Assembly (NCBI GenBank): GCA_030762895.1
Contig: CM061063.1
Span: forward strand, 210,877,667-210,941,666
Length of the DNA stretch: 64,000 nucleotides
Direction of reading: 5' to 3'
Source of the DNA: Sophora flavescens
Lineage: Eukaryota > Streptophyta > Magnoliopsida > Fabales > Fabaceae
Under the pieces are notes generated by a model, which saw only the letters and a list, made by a program, of their open reading frames with translations, was not told the origin of the DNA and did no database searches. Shown piece after piece: positions 34,800 through 46,720 of the stretch (the first letter of the stretch is position 1; every line of letters begins with the position of its first letter). A program made the translations under genes and the position numbers.

Positions 34800-34914
34800 C
34801 ATATTATCATATGCAATAATATATACACATATATATATAAATATCAAACATATCAAATATATATATGCCAAAACTAACACATATAAACATAAGGGTGAAT
34901 CTTGAGGTGTTACA

Positions 34915-35778
34915 CTTGCTGAGATGGATAGCACTCTGACTGTCACAAAATGACATAAACTTCTCTTGCTTGAGGCCCAACTCTTGTAGGAATTTCTGGA
35001 TCCACAAAAGTTCTTTTGAAGTTTCAGTAATGGCAATATACTCAGCCTCAATGGTAGACAAAGCAACACATTTTTTTAATTTTGATTGCCAAGACACTGC
35101 TCCCCCTGCAAAAGTCATCAAGTAATCAGTAGTAGATTTTCTAGAATCAAAATCGCCAGCCATATCTGCATCTGTGTAGCCATCTAACAGAGGTTGACCA
35201 CACCCAAAGCATAAACATACTCTAGAAGTGCCTCTGAGATATCTGAGAATCCACTTCACTGCTTCCCAGTGGTCTCTGCCAGGATTATAGAGAAAATGAC
35301 TAACAACTCCAACAGCATGGGCAATATCCGGCCTTGTGCATACCATAGCATACATCAACCTACCAACCCCGGATGCATAAGGAACCTTCTTCATCTCTTC
35401 TTTGTCTTTCTCACTTGTAGGGCATTGTTGAGAGCTTAACTTGAAATGACTTGCAAGTGGAGTACTAACAGGTTTGGAATTCCTCATGTTAAACCTCTCT
35501 AATACCTTCTCAATATACTTATGTTGAGACAACCACAATTTACCATTCTTCCTGTCACGAGTAACTCTCATGCCAAGGATTTGCTTTGTAGGACCCAAGT
35601 CCTTCATGGCAAAGGACTTTATCAAATCCTTTTTCAGACAATGAATCTTCTTAGTGTCATGACCAACAATCAACATGTCATCCACATATAGCAAGAGGAT
35701 AATAAAATCATCATCAGGGAATTCCTTCACAAACACACAATGATCGGAAGTAGTTTTACTATAACCATGTTTCTCCAT
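34915..35778 (-). pseudogene. TNT1-like RT (catalytic half) and RNase H (start)
   Basis: Open on the minus strand from 35778: LLYVDDMLIVGHD carries an intact YVDD; then KDLGPTKQILGMRV, KVPYASGVGRLMYAMVCTRPDIA, RNase H beginning GYTDADMAGDFDSRKST, SWQSKLKKCVALSTIEAEYIA and a CDSQSAIHLSK end where the solo LTR cuts in. It continues at 28176-28384. The ORF as called runs into LTR sequence after residue ~296. Among the broken RTs here, this is the only copia one with an intact YVDD and no stop around it. Confidence 0.9.
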
Positions 35779-36419
35779 GAAAGAATCAAATTTCTTGTAC
35801 CATTACCTTGGTGCTTGCTTGAGTCCATACAAACTTTCCTTCAACTTGCACACAAGCTGCTCTTTTCCTTTGACCTTGAACCCCTCAGGTTGCTCCATAT
35901 AAATTTCCTCCTCCAAATCACCATGAAGGAATGTCGTCTTCACATCAAGTTGTTCAACCTCTAAGTTCAAGCTAGCTGCTTGTCCAAGCACAACCCGAAT
36001 AGAGGACATCTTCACCACATGTGAGAAAATTTCTTCCAAGTCAATACCTTTCCTCTGATTGAAGCCTTTCACAACCAATATTGCTTTGTACCTTGGTTGG
36101 GAGCTATTCTCTTCTGATTTCAACTTGAACACCTACTTGTTCTTGAGTGCTTTCCTACCCTTAGGCAACTTCACCAATTCAAATGTGTGATTCTCATGCA
36201 AGGAATTCATTTCTTCTTGCATGGCCTTCAACCATTCTTCCTTGTGCTCATTTACAACGGCTTCTTCTTAGCTTTCTGTCTCTTCACCATCAGTGATCAT
36301 CACATACTCATGTGGAGTGTATCTTTGGGAAGCATGACGCTCTCTAGTAGATCTTCTCAACTGAGGCTCAACTGGTGGCTCAATTGGAGCCTCTTCAACC
36401 GACTCATCATGGTGAGGCG
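35779..36419 (-). pseudogene. TNT1-like RT, N-terminal half
   Basis: Minus-strand motifs: RYKAILVVKGFNQRKGIDL, EIFSHVVKMSSIRVVLG, LDVKTTFLHGDLEEEIYMEQ, KESLYGLKQAPR followed by a stop near 35803. Upstream to 36419 is the pre-RT linker (…RRSTRERHASQRYTPHEYV) and a stop near 36136 and near 36270. It is cut at 36419 by the Ogre insertion and continues at 49634. Confidence 0.85.
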
Positions 36420-38874
36420 TGTAGCGACCAAAAAAAAGGAACGATTTTTCCTTTTAAAGAGGAAACATGGAGTCGCCACCAACTTTATTTAAATTCTTAG
36501 TTGTGTAAATTCTTAGTAACTTTGAAAAAATTTGTTTTATCCCAAAATCGCTTTCTTAAGAAAAATATCTTTAGTTGTGAAAATTTTTGTTAAAACTAAA
36601 TGAGGTTGAACATGGCACATGAGTCCACAGGGCAACCTCAAAATCTAAAGGGTTGAACATGACACTTGTCATAAGGCAACCCAAGAAATAAGATTATTTT
36701 AATCAAGTGATCATCTTCTATTTTAATGTAAAATAAATAATTTTGCCTCTTGAAAATAGGAGAGAAATGAAACGTAGAAGTGAAACGTTTTACTAACTTA
36801 TTCAGTGAACACAAACACAAAAATAAGAATGTCAAGAGAAATTCATGAATAATATCAACGAAAAGAATAAGGATTACCAAATGGGAGCAGAAAAAGAATG
36901 ATTTCGTTTATTCCCAGTGGTAAGATTTCAAGATCGAAGTCTTTACATTCAATCTCACTGGCTCCTTCACCTCTTCCTTCTTAACCACTCTAATAATAGG
37001 GAAGAGAAAAGGAAACTCGGATCTCTAGTCTCTTTTCCTCACAAAGAAAACATTAGATAAAAAAATCTCTCTCTTTTTTCTCTTTTCTTCACAAGAAAAA
37101 TATCAAATCATAAGTCCCTCTCAAGAAAAATGTTCCTCCTCCTCTTTCTCCTCCTTTTCCTCTCCTTTTATAGACGGAGGAGAGGGCTTCTTGATTCTTC
37201 TCCATTGGCTTCAAGGTCGGTTTGTACGAAATCCAAGGCTTGGGCGGTTCTGAGAAGCAATAGCATGTGTTCAGATGGGGGTGGCGTGAGCAGTGGAAAG
37301 GAGGTGATTTGATGTGAAGGTTGCATGCTTGAAAAGAGAAGGAGATGGGGGGTTTTGTCTGATGTGTATGATGGATTTTTAGGGTTAGGAGTAAGGCTGA
37401 TAGGTTAAGACGAGGGAGGAGATGAGGAAGAAAAAGGACCAATGGGTAGAGGAAGTGCAAGGGGGGTTCTAAGCAGAAATAGCGTGTGTCCAGATGGGGC
37501 GGCGCGAGTAGCAGAAAGGAGGTGATTTGTCGTGAAGGTTGCGTGCTTGAAGAGAGAAGGAGATGGGGGTTTTGTCTGATATGTAAAATAGGATTTTTTA
37601 GGATTAGGAGAAGTAACTCAATCTTCTTTCCTTTCTGTTGATTGTCTTTTCCTCATTCTTTTCTTCGTCCTTTCATCATTATCTTCCTCTTCTTCTCTCT
37701 TTATTCTTTAGCCTTCAGCCTGAAAATAAAATTGCAGTGGACGGAACCTCCTCGTCCAACAAAAAAAAAGATAATTGCAGTGGACGGAACCTCCTCGTCC
37801 ACGTCCAACAGAAAAATAGATAATTGCAGTGGACGGAACCTCCTCGTCCAACAGAAAATTAAATAATTGAAGCGGATGGAACCTCCTTGTCCAGCAGAAA
37901 AATAGATAATTGCGGTGGACTGGACGGGACCACCACGTCCAACAGCAAGTGCAAGGGACTGGACGGGACCACCCCATCCAACAGCAAGTGTAATGGACTG
38001 GACGGGACCACCTCGTCCATCAGCAAGTCCAGAATGATGGACGGGACCTCCCCGTCCGACAGCAAGTGTAATGGACTGGACGGGGCCACCTCGTCCATCA
38101 GCAGGTCCAAAGTGATGGATGGGACCTCCCCGTCCAACAACAAGTGTAATGGACTGGACGGGACCTCCCCGTCCAACAGCAAGTGTAATGGACTGGACGG
38201 GACCACCCCGTCCAATAGCAAGTGGAATGGACTGGACGGGACCACCACGTCCAAAAGCAAGTGCAAGGGATTGAACGAGACCACCCCGTCCATCAGCAAG
38301 TCCAAAGTGATGGACGGGACCTCCCCATCCAACAGCAACTGTAATGGACTGGACGGGACCACCACGTCCAACAGCAAGTGCAAGGGACTGGACGGGACCA
38401 CCCCGTCCATCAACAAGTCCAAAGTGATGGACGCGACCTCCCCGTCCAACAGCAAGTGGACTGGACTGGACGGGACCACCCCATCCATTAGCAAGTGAAA
38501 TGGACTAGACGGGACCACCCCGTCCATCAGCAAGTGCAAGGTGATGGACGGGAACACCCCGTCCAACAATAAGTCCAAAGCAATGGACGGGGACATCCCG
38601 TCCAACAACAAGTCCAATGCAATGGACGGGAACGCCCCGCCCAACAACAAGTAAAATGTGATGGACGGGACCTCCCCGTCCAACAACAAATGTAATGGAC
38701 TGGACGGGACCACCTCGTCCAACAGCAAGTCCAAGGTAATGGACTGGAACACCCCCTCCTTTCTTCATTATTTTATTTTTCTTCTTTCTCTCTTCACTAC
38801 TATTATTAGTCTCCTTGAAACATGATATCCTAAAAATTAGAATAAATGAAGACGGACAAAAATGGGTGTTCACA
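36420..38874 (-). repeat. Ogre 3' LTR (left)
   Basis: On the minus strand it starts TGTGAACACCCATTTTTGTC and ends GGTCGCTACA. 2455 bp. It lacks ~125 bp near 36490 present in the other LTR and has a shorter minisatellite. Outside these, the two copies are very similar. Confidence 0.9.
37727..38755. repeat. 39-bp hairpin minisatellite in the Ogre 3' LTR
   Basis: About 26 units. Each carries an inverted repeat such as GGACGGGACCACCCCGTCC (7-bp arms, 5-base loop), then CAACAGCAAGTGYAAKGGACT-like spacer. The first few units (37735-37900) use GGACGGAACCTCCTCGTCC. As the period is divisible by 3, ORFs run through on both strands (+ 37887-38498, - 37859-38752); these are repeat products, not proteins I would call. 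Confidence 0.95.
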
Positions 38875-38895
38875 GTTGCCCCTCTTTACTTGTTG
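38875..38895 (-). promoter_or_regulatory. Ogre polypurine tract
   Basis: The minus strand reads AAGTAAAGAGGGGCAAC directly before the 3' LTR start TGTGAACACC, the position needed for plus-strand priming. Confidence 0.75.
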
Positions 38896-39008
38896 CATAC
38901 TAGAAGACATGATTAGTCGTGACTTTTCATGTATTGTAGTAATGAACAAGTAAAGAAAAATGAACACATATTTTGTCCGAAAAAACATGAGGAGCTCAGA
39001 AAAAAACC

Positions 39009-39665
39009 TTACAGTTTGAAAATAGAATTGCAGTGGATGGAACCTCCTCGTCCAATAGGAGAGTAAATATGCAGCGAGCCTTAGAGCTCAAAAATAAACA
39101 TGCACTGGACGGAACCTCTTCGTCCAAAAGAAAATTAAATGCAATGGACGGAACCTCCTCGTCCAACAGAAAATAAACATGCAATGGACGACAATGGACG
39201 GAACCTCCTCGTCCAACAGAAAATAAACATGCAATGGACGGAACCTCTTTGTCCAACAAAAAATTAAATGCAATGGACGGAACCTCCTCATCCAACAGAA
39301 AATAAACATGCAATGGACGGAACCTCTTCGTCCAACAGAAAATTAAATGCAATGGACGGAACCTCCTCGTCCAACAGAAAATAAACATGCAATGGACGGA
39401 ACCTCTTCATCCCACAGAAAATTAAACATGCAATGGACGGAACCTCTTCGTCCAACTGAATATTAAATAATATGGATGGAACCTCCTCGTCCAACAGAAA
39501 AGTAAACATGCAATGGACGGAACCTCTTCGTCCAACAGAAAATTAAACATGCAATGGACGGAACCTCTTCGTCCAACAGAAAATTAAATAATATGAACGG
39601 AACCTCCTCGTCCAACAGAAAATCAAATGCAATGGACGGAACCTCTTCATCCAACAGCAAATTAA
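39009..39665. repeat. ~39-40 bp hairpin minisatellite in the Ogre 3' noncoding region
   Basis: About 15 units of ATGCAATGGACGGAACCTC(C/T)TCGTCCAACAGAAAA (given in two parts: a GGACGGAACCTCYTCGTCC core plus an A-rich spacer). The core matches the first units of the LTR array. ORFs on the minus strand (for example 38996-39388) are products of the repeat. Confidence 0.95.
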
Positions 39666-39945
39666 ACATGCAATGAGCCTTAGAGCTCGAAAATAAAGGT
39701 GCGGTGGGCCTCAGAGCTCAAAAATAAAATTGCAGTGAGCCTTAGAGCTCGAGAATAAAATTGCAGTGAGCCTTAGAGCTCGAAAATAAGCTTGCAATGA
39801 GCCTTAGAGCTCGAGAATAAAAATGCATTGAGCCTCAGAGCTCGAAAATGAACTTGCAATGAGCCTTAGAGCTCGAGAATAAAGACGCGGTGAGCCTCAG
39901 AGCTCGAAAATAAAATTGCAGTGAGCCTTAGAGCTCGAAAATACT
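39666..39945. repeat. 31-bp minisatellite with AGAGCTC core
   Basis: About nine units of 31 bp built on GAGCCTTAGAGCTCGARAAT plus a short A/T spacer ending TTGCA. Each unit has an AGAGCTC/GAGCTC palindrome. It directly abuts the preceding array. Confidence 0.95.
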
Positions 39946-40874
39946 CAACCAATAATCTGAAATAAATTAGAATCCTTTCCTTTTGAGGACAGCGGAACCA
40001 AATGCTCCATGGAAAAACTTCCACCAACCAAACCCTTGTTCACCGGCCACTCTGGGACGAGGCATCACTCATTCTTTTAACAACATTGGTCACCCAAGAA
40101 TCTGATAAACTCTGGATGTTACGTTTGTCCTCCCAAGCTTATTTGCATCATTCTTTTTTAGTCCAGTGCATGCTACCTCTTCCACTGAATCTGAAGTATT
40201 GAGCCCTCTTGGTTCAAACCATTCATTGGTGCTACCATTAGAGTTATCAAATCATACCATTAAACTTATATTTACTTTTATTGAGACATGGGAGTGAACA
40301 CGACAGGGGAGTGTGGAAGAAAACCTCTTGCCTTAGTACGAGAATTTAGGTTGTTAAGAGACAATAACAATGAGAACAAAGTTACAAAAGGGATCGTGAA
40401 GATTAAAAAACAAAGATAAGCAAAGAAAATTACGAAAATCACATAAAATTTGCCCCAGTGTTGGTCCTTTGATTTTCATTTAATTGATTCCCCTCAGCCT
40501 TTTGATGACACGGATCTTGGCTTCTATTTCTGATTCCTCAAACACACCTTCTTCGATCATTCCTTAACAATTTTACCCCAGTATGGTGAGTGCTTGCAGA
40601 AATGTTGGATCATATCCTCCTCCTAGGCTGCCTTTGCAGGTTTTCAGCCTAAGGTTTCTTTGCCCTAACTTTTGCCTAGGTTGCCCTTTCGAGTTTTCAA
40701 CCTAGCGGGCCTTTGCTTTTCTTTTGTTTTCATTGTTCTTTTGCCCTAACTTTTGCCTAGGTTTCCCTTTTGGGTTTTCAACCTAGCGGGCCTTTGCTTT
40801 TCTTTTGTTTTCATTGTTCTTTTGTCCTAACTTTTTCCTAGGTTGCCCTTTCGGGTTTTCAACCTAGAGGGCGT
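39946..40874 (-). other. Ogre 3' noncoding region with an 81-bp tandem repeat
   Basis: No ORF of interest. An 81-bp unit (starting TGCCCTAACTTTTGCCTAGG) begins at 40661, 40742 and 40823 and ends near 40870, just after the integrase stop. The rest of the interval is unremarkable. Confidence 0.8.
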
Positions 40875-43800
40875 TTAAGCGTAGAACTTTTTCATAGTAT
40901 CAGAGTTTATTGGCCTTGGTAACTCATCCCCATCCATGTTTTGCAGAATCAAAGCTCCTCCTGAGAATGCTTGTTTGACAATATAAGGGCCTTCATAATT
41001 CGGTGCCCATTTTCCTCGGGCATCCTTCTGACTAGGGAGGATTTTCTTTAAAACCAGGTCTCCCGCACAAAATTCTCTAGGATGAACCTTTTTATTGAAA
41101 GCTCTTGTCATTCTGTTTTGATACAATTGCCCGTGACAGATAGGTGCCGGCCTATTCTCTTCTATCATGTTCAACTGCTCATATCGAGTTTTCACCCACT
41201 CAGATTCTTCTAAATCTGGTTCCATCAAGACTCTTAGCGAAGGGAGTTCTACTTCGATAGGTGAGACAGCCTCCATCCCGTACACTAGAGAGAAAGGGGT
41301 TGCCCCAGTGCTTGATCGTATATTAGTCCGATAAGCATGTAGAGCATATGGCAGCATTTCGTGCCAGTCTTTATAATTCACAACCATCTTGGCAACAATC
41401 TTCTTGACATTTTTGTTTGATGCTTCAACTATCATTTGAGGCCTATAAGGAGCCGAATTGTGGTGTTTGATTTTGAAACCATCGCAAAACTTTTGAATCT
41501 CGGTACCATTAAGATTAGCAGCATTATCTGTGATTATCCTCTCTGGGATCCCGTATCTACAGACGATGTCCTTCTTTAGGAATTTGAGAAACACCTTTTG
41601 AGTTATGCTGGCATATGAAGCAGCTTCTACCCATTTAGTGAAATAGTCTATCTCCACCAAAATGAAACGATGACCATTGAAAGCCTTGGGATTAATGGGA
41701 CCGATGACATCTATTCCCCACATCAAAAAAGGCCATGGGGATGCTAAATTGTGCAGTGGAAACGGAGGTGCATTAACCCGGTCTGCATACATCTGACAGT
41801 TTTGGCATTTACGAACATGCTCCATACAATATGACTCCATAGTAGACCAATAATAACCATTTCTCAAGATCTTCCTAGCCATCATGTGACCATTGGCATG
41901 AGTCCCACAGATTCCTTCATGAACTTCAATCATGGTCAATTTATCTTCACGAGCATCCACGCACATGAGTAGGGTACCATCATATCCTCTTTTATACAGG
42001 ACTTCCTTGCTTAAGAAAAAGGTCATAGCCAGTCTTCGGATGGTCTTTTTATTTACTTCGCTCGTCTCTACCGGGTATTCCTTGATTTGAATATATTGCT
42101 TGATATCATGATACTAGGGCTTACCATCAGGTTCTCCTTCCACATGAGCACAGTATGCCGGTTCATCTTGCACTCTAACTTGGATGGGTCGGACATTGGT
42201 ATGGATATCTAGCTTGGTCATGGCATCTAGTGTGGCTAAAGCATCAGCAAACTGATTCTTGTCTCGACTTAAATGTGAGAAAGTAATCTCGTCGAACTTT
42301 CCAATCAACTGAGTCTAGTGTTTCTGATACGGAATCAACTTCGAGTCATTGGTTTGCCATTCGTCATTGACTTGGTAAATGATTAAAGCTGAATCCCCGA
42401 AGACTTTCAACTGCTTTATACCAAGCTCAAGTGCCATTGGCAATCCCCCAGCACATGCCTCGTATTCTGCAATATTATTCGTACACTCAAATTTCAGTTT
42501 TATGGCTACCGGGTACTGCTTGCCATTTGGTGAGATTACCACTGCTCCTATACCACTGCCATGCATATTGACTACTCCATCGAAATACATTTTCCACACA
42601 TCTTCCCGTTCTTCGTCTTCCTCGAGGGACATTATCTCTCCGTCTAGGAATTCGGAATTGACATGCCATCCATCCTCCAGAGGATTCTCTGCTAAATGGT
42701 CAGCAATCACACTTCCTTTGATGGACTTTTGAGTCATATATTTGATGTCAAATTCTGACAATATCACTTGCCACTTCGAAACCCTTAAGGAGATATGAGG
42801 ACTTTCGAAGATATACTTCAAAGGATCCATTCGAGAAATTAGCCAAGTGGTGTGATATAACATGTATTGTCTGAGTCTTCTGGAGGTCCATACTAGTGCA
42901 CAACAAGTCTTCTCGATTGCCATATAACGACCCTCACAGGCGTTAAACTTCTTACTCAGATGGTAAATTGCCTGTTCCTTCCTACCAGATTCTTCTTGTT
43001 GTCCCAGCATTGCCCCCGTTGAGGTTGGGAGTATGGTGAGAAAGAGTAACAATGGACGACCTTGGGTAGGTGGTACCAACGTTGGGGGATTCAGTAGATA
43101 TGCCTTTATCTTATCAAAGGCTTCTTGACAGTCACCATCCAATCTTCCTGGATTATTCTTCCTGAGGAGTTTGAAGATCGGCTCGCATGTGCTAGTCAGA
43201 CTTGCAATGAAGCGCGCAATATAGTTCAATCTTCCAAGAAAACCCCTTACTTCTCGCTCGCTCTTAGGTGCTGGAATGTCACGTATTGCTTCTACCTTGT
43301 TAGGGTCCACCTTTATTCCTTCTCTACTGACAACAAAGCCAAGTAAATTCCCTGCGGATGCACCAAAAGTACATTTTGCAGGGTTGAGGCGCAACTTGTA
43401 CTTTCTTAGCCGCTCGAACAACTTTCTCAAAACTGCCACATGGCTTTCTCCTTCCTTGGACTTAGCCACTATATCATCAACATATACCTATACCTCCTTA
43501 TGCATCATATCATGGAACAATGTTACCATAGCACGTTGGTAAGTGGCCCCATCATTTTTTAATCCAAAAGTCATCACTTTGTAACAAAAAGTTCCCCAAG
43601 GAGTGATAAAAATTGTCTTTTCTTTATCGTCATTGTCCATGAGGATCTGATTGTACCCAGAATACCCGTCCATGAAAGAAAACCTATGACTTCTGGCTGT
43701 ACTGTCTACAAGGACATCAATATGAGGTAGGGGAAATCATCCTTTGGACTGGCTTTATTCAGGTCTCGGTAGTCCACGCACATTCTGACCCTTCCATCCT

Positions 43801-44347
43801 TCTTTGGTACTGGAACAATATTAGCTACCCATTCCGGGTGTCTAGCTACTTCCAGAAAGCCAGCCTCCAACTGTTTGGTCACTTCTTCCTTGATCTTCAA
43901 GGACATCTCTGGATGAATTCTCCTTAATTTTTGCTTCTTTGGAGCCACATCTGGGTATAAGGGAATTTTATGTGATGCTATCTCAGGATCTAAACCTGGC
44001 ATATCTCTGTGGGACCATGCAAAAACATCCAGATACTCTTTGAATAGTGCAGCCATTTCTTCTCGCTCTGGGTTATCCACTATTTTCAACTCCTTCTTGT
44101 CTTCCTCGGTACCCATATTGATCACTTCTGCAACCTCATCATTTGAGCTCATCCCTTCCTCTGACCGTTTCACCATTTTTATGAATTCTTCAATGTCTTC
44201 TTCTTCCTCATTGGATTCATGGTCGTATTCACCAGCGACCGCGAGGGAATCAATAAATGAGTTTTCAAAGTTCCTTTCCCGAGGTAAATCTTTAGTGTAA
44301 GAAGTATTCCTGGAAGAAAAAGTCAGGAATATGATAAGTATAGGCAA
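40875..44347 (-). pseudogene. pol: Ogre pol: RT, RNase H, archaeal-type RNase H, integrase
   Basis: Minus strand. RT starts in the frame of 44347 (EMAALFKEYLDVFAWSHRDM, PVPKKDGRVRMCVDYRDLNK), shifts frame between 43706 and 43673, then stays in one frame to 40875 with stops at 43488-43490, 42315-42317 and 42114-42116. YVDD is intact but the first stop is four codons before it. RT thumb/RNase H: LNPAKCTFGASAGNLLGFVV, LLLFLTILPTSTGAMLGQQ (the usual catalytic D region is altered). Second RNase H: MYFDGVVNMHGSGIGAVV, NNIAEYEACAGG, FGDSALIIYQV. Integrase: HEGICGTHANGHMMARKI and CQNCQ zinc finger, GIDVIGP, ITDNAANL, then E in IVEASNKNVKK. Ends with a chromodomain-free C-terminus (WAPNYEGPYIVKQAFSGGAL). 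Confidence 0.9.
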
Positions 44348-45172
44348 GAGTCTTATTTATGACAGTAAAGCTTAAACAAAATACAGAAATGAAAGAGAGA
44401 AAAGAAACGATGGAACCAAAAGGAAAACACCAGGCAAAGTGCTACATTCTCATTCATGTCTCAAACAAAGTAAACATCAGTTCATAATTAGTACAATAAG
44501 ATAATTACTTTATAGAAATAACATCAACAAATGGTTCAGACCGCCAATTATTGAGAACTTCATCTACTTCAGAGTTTAAGTTTCTTCCTTCCTCAGGCAT
44601 ACGGACAATCATCCAGGTCCGAGATCTGGTATTGTGAACTCGGGTTTGATTGGTGTCACCTTTCCTAGGACGCGCAATGGTTCCCGAATCCTCAGAAGGA
44701 TGTGACTCTGTAAAGCATCCTAGAATATCATTAGTAAACCCAAAATTTTTGTGTATGTGTATGTATGCAAGCTGACATCCTTTGTTCAATCGCGAGGGTA
44801 CTCTTTAGGAAGACTGTCGTATACACCTATAGCAAGAAAACTCATCCTGTAATCAAATCTAGTGGTATGGTTCCCTCTAGTTTGAATGCAGTTGGTGTCA
44901 AGTCCAAGGGAGAATCTACTCCTCGATAGACCACACCCGCACTAGCAACATCCTCATTTTTATGCAGAAAACGTGTCGTTTTTAGGGTAAAAATATAGTT
45001 GATGACGTATCTAAGGAAGAATGCACTCCTCAATAGATATCATCTAAAAAATGCCCGACAGACATTGATGAAAAACCTCCATTCCATTGTAAATATTTCG
45101 ATACAGATCATGAGTATTTGAATAAAAGAACTACATTGGCGGTTTCCATCCTTCTCCGAGGTCTACAAAGTT
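44348..45172 (-). other. Deletion zone between Ogre ORF1 and RT
   Basis: In complete Ogre elements the rest of ORF1, gag, protease and an intron lie here (several kb). Only ~825 bp remain. A minus-strand ORF at 44505-44789 (94 residues, no motif I recognise) may be part of the pre-RT region or intron. No gag knuckle or protease DSG/DTG motif is visible. Confidence 0.6.
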
Positions 45173-45676
45173 CTATGTTAAGAGCCTCATCTTCTTTTTC
45201 CTGAACCCTCTGGAAAGTTTCCCAAAATGATTGAAGAACCCAGTCACCTTTGGTGGTTCCCTTTTCTCGCTTTCTCTATCCGCTCCTGGTTGAAACTCCA
45301 ATAGACTTGCTATCTTCCAATCTGTTACATGTTGGCCATAATATATGTAGGCGCGGGTCTTCTTTTGAATTGGCAGTCTTAGCATGTAAGCATACTCTTC
45401 CATGGTTGGAGTGATGTCTAATTTAGGCAATTCAAAACACCTCAAAGTTGAGTTCCAATATTGGGCCAATGCACTCAGAGCGGGAGCTTCCACTGGAATG
45501 CGCAATAGGTCCAATATTCTACCATACTTGCTGACAAAGTCTGAGCATGCTTTTTCTGACATTAGCTGGCTGAGTTCACATAAACCCTTCATGTCATTGA
45601 GTGTCACATCGATCTTGATACTTTTCTTGGAACAGCTCGCGTTGCTAGTACTCTTCTCTGAACCAAACTTTTCCAT
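45173..45676 (-). pseudogene. Ogre ORF1, N-terminal fragment
   Basis: The likely start is the methionine at 45676 (MEKFGSEKST), as upstream in-frame residues are hydrophobic and look like untranslated leader. About 167 residues follow: LNDMKGLCELSQLMSEKA, FVSKYGRILDLLRIPVE, ALAQYWNSTLRCFELPKLD, TMEEYAYMLRLP, then a basic end. The pattern resembles the plant mobile domain-like ORF1 of Ogre elements, whose function is unknown. It is far shorter than usual, ending at 45173 where the deletion zone begins. Confidence 0.7.
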
Positions 45677-46700
45677 TTTCTTGCTATAAGGTGAATACCA
45701 AAATCTTCCAGCAAAGAGACACAACAAAAAATGAGTATGGTGAAGTAAATATATCTTGCATGATACATGTTGTACGGGACCCAATGGGGTTGAAAACCCT
45801 GGTGGGTATGCATCACCTTCACTATGACATAGCGCCTATTAGATGTGTAATAATATTCAAATATGTCATTCAGGTTTGAGGTAGCAATATGGCACCCTTA
45901 GTTTTGTGAATATTCACAATGAACATGCATGACAATTTATGCTTATGATGATAGAGAGAGGAAAGAAAAGTACGCCCCCTTTTGTCCTAAGCCAGGTAAA
46001 ACATAAGGATGGACACACCCTAAGGTTAGGATTCTAAAAACAGGTTGGCCACTAGGTTTGCTCTATTAGTGAAAATTGGGACGGGTCTAGACCTCTAAAA
46101 GTCATGGTCCCCAGATTGCCGTCACAAGGATATGATTCGTGAATCTAGCCACAAGTAGGGATAAACCCTCTCAATATGACTATTCCATGATCTCATGTAC
46201 AATCTGAGTGGTGAACTGACAAGTATCAAGGAGGTACAAGACCTCTTCAATAACAATGTCAGAGCACCGCCTAATCCTTGGGTTTTTGAGCAAGCTCGGG
46301 TATAGAGCTAAGTGTGCGTGCAATATGTGATAGTGATGTGTGTGAAGGGGACATACAAACCTGTGACACTCAAAAGTAAAAATAAAAATAAAAAGGGAAG
46401 ACAAGAAGAACCTGCAAAACAAAACATAGGTATATATAAAAATGATTATAAGTCATTTACCCTGTTGTTAAAATATGGGGAAAAGTAAAGAAAGGAAGAG
46501 GAAACAAAAAAATTGTTAGTGAAGCATATATAACAATAACGTGAGCTAAAATGTATGTACAAAAACACTTTTTAGTTTTGTCATTTAATTGTTGTAAGGA
46601 GAAAAAAAGGTAAGATATAGCCATAAAAGGTAAAACAAATAAGCTACAAGTTACTAAAAATTTGCAAAACCAATTTTTATGGGCTTGACTATCTTAAAAG
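45677..46700 (-). other. Ogre 5' leader
   Basis: Noncoding region between the primer site and ORF1. AT-rich, no convincing ORF (46180-46422 minus is short and featureless). Confidence 0.6.
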
Positions 46701-46718
46701 TCCCCAGTGGAGTCGCCA
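46701..46718 (-). promoter_or_regulatory. Ogre primer binding site (tRNA-Arg type)
   Basis: The minus strand reads TGGCGACTCCACTGGGGA two bases after the 5' LTR end. TGGCGACTC...GGGGA is the primer site reported for Ogre elements (tRNA-Arg). Confidence 0.8.
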
Positions 46719-46720
46719 TC

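Larger units (their letters stand above)
28385..34914 (-). mobile_element. Tekay-like solo LTR, itself split by another solo LTR
   Basis: On the minus strand it starts TGTAACACCTCAAGATTCAC and ends AGAAGGATGTCACA. CTTGC at 28380-28384 and 34915-34919 is a perfect 5-bp duplication and falls in the RNase H coding sequence of the host element. With the nested LTR (31112-34799 plus its 5-bp duplication) removed, 2837 bp remain with no primer site or protein domain, so it is a solo LTR. Short ORFs at 28860-29219 and 30337-30627 lie in LTR sequence and match nothing I recognise. Confidence 0.8.

Noticed and set aside
42379..42732. 117-codon plus-strand ORF
   Set aside because: Antisense shadow of the Ogre archaeal-type RNase H.
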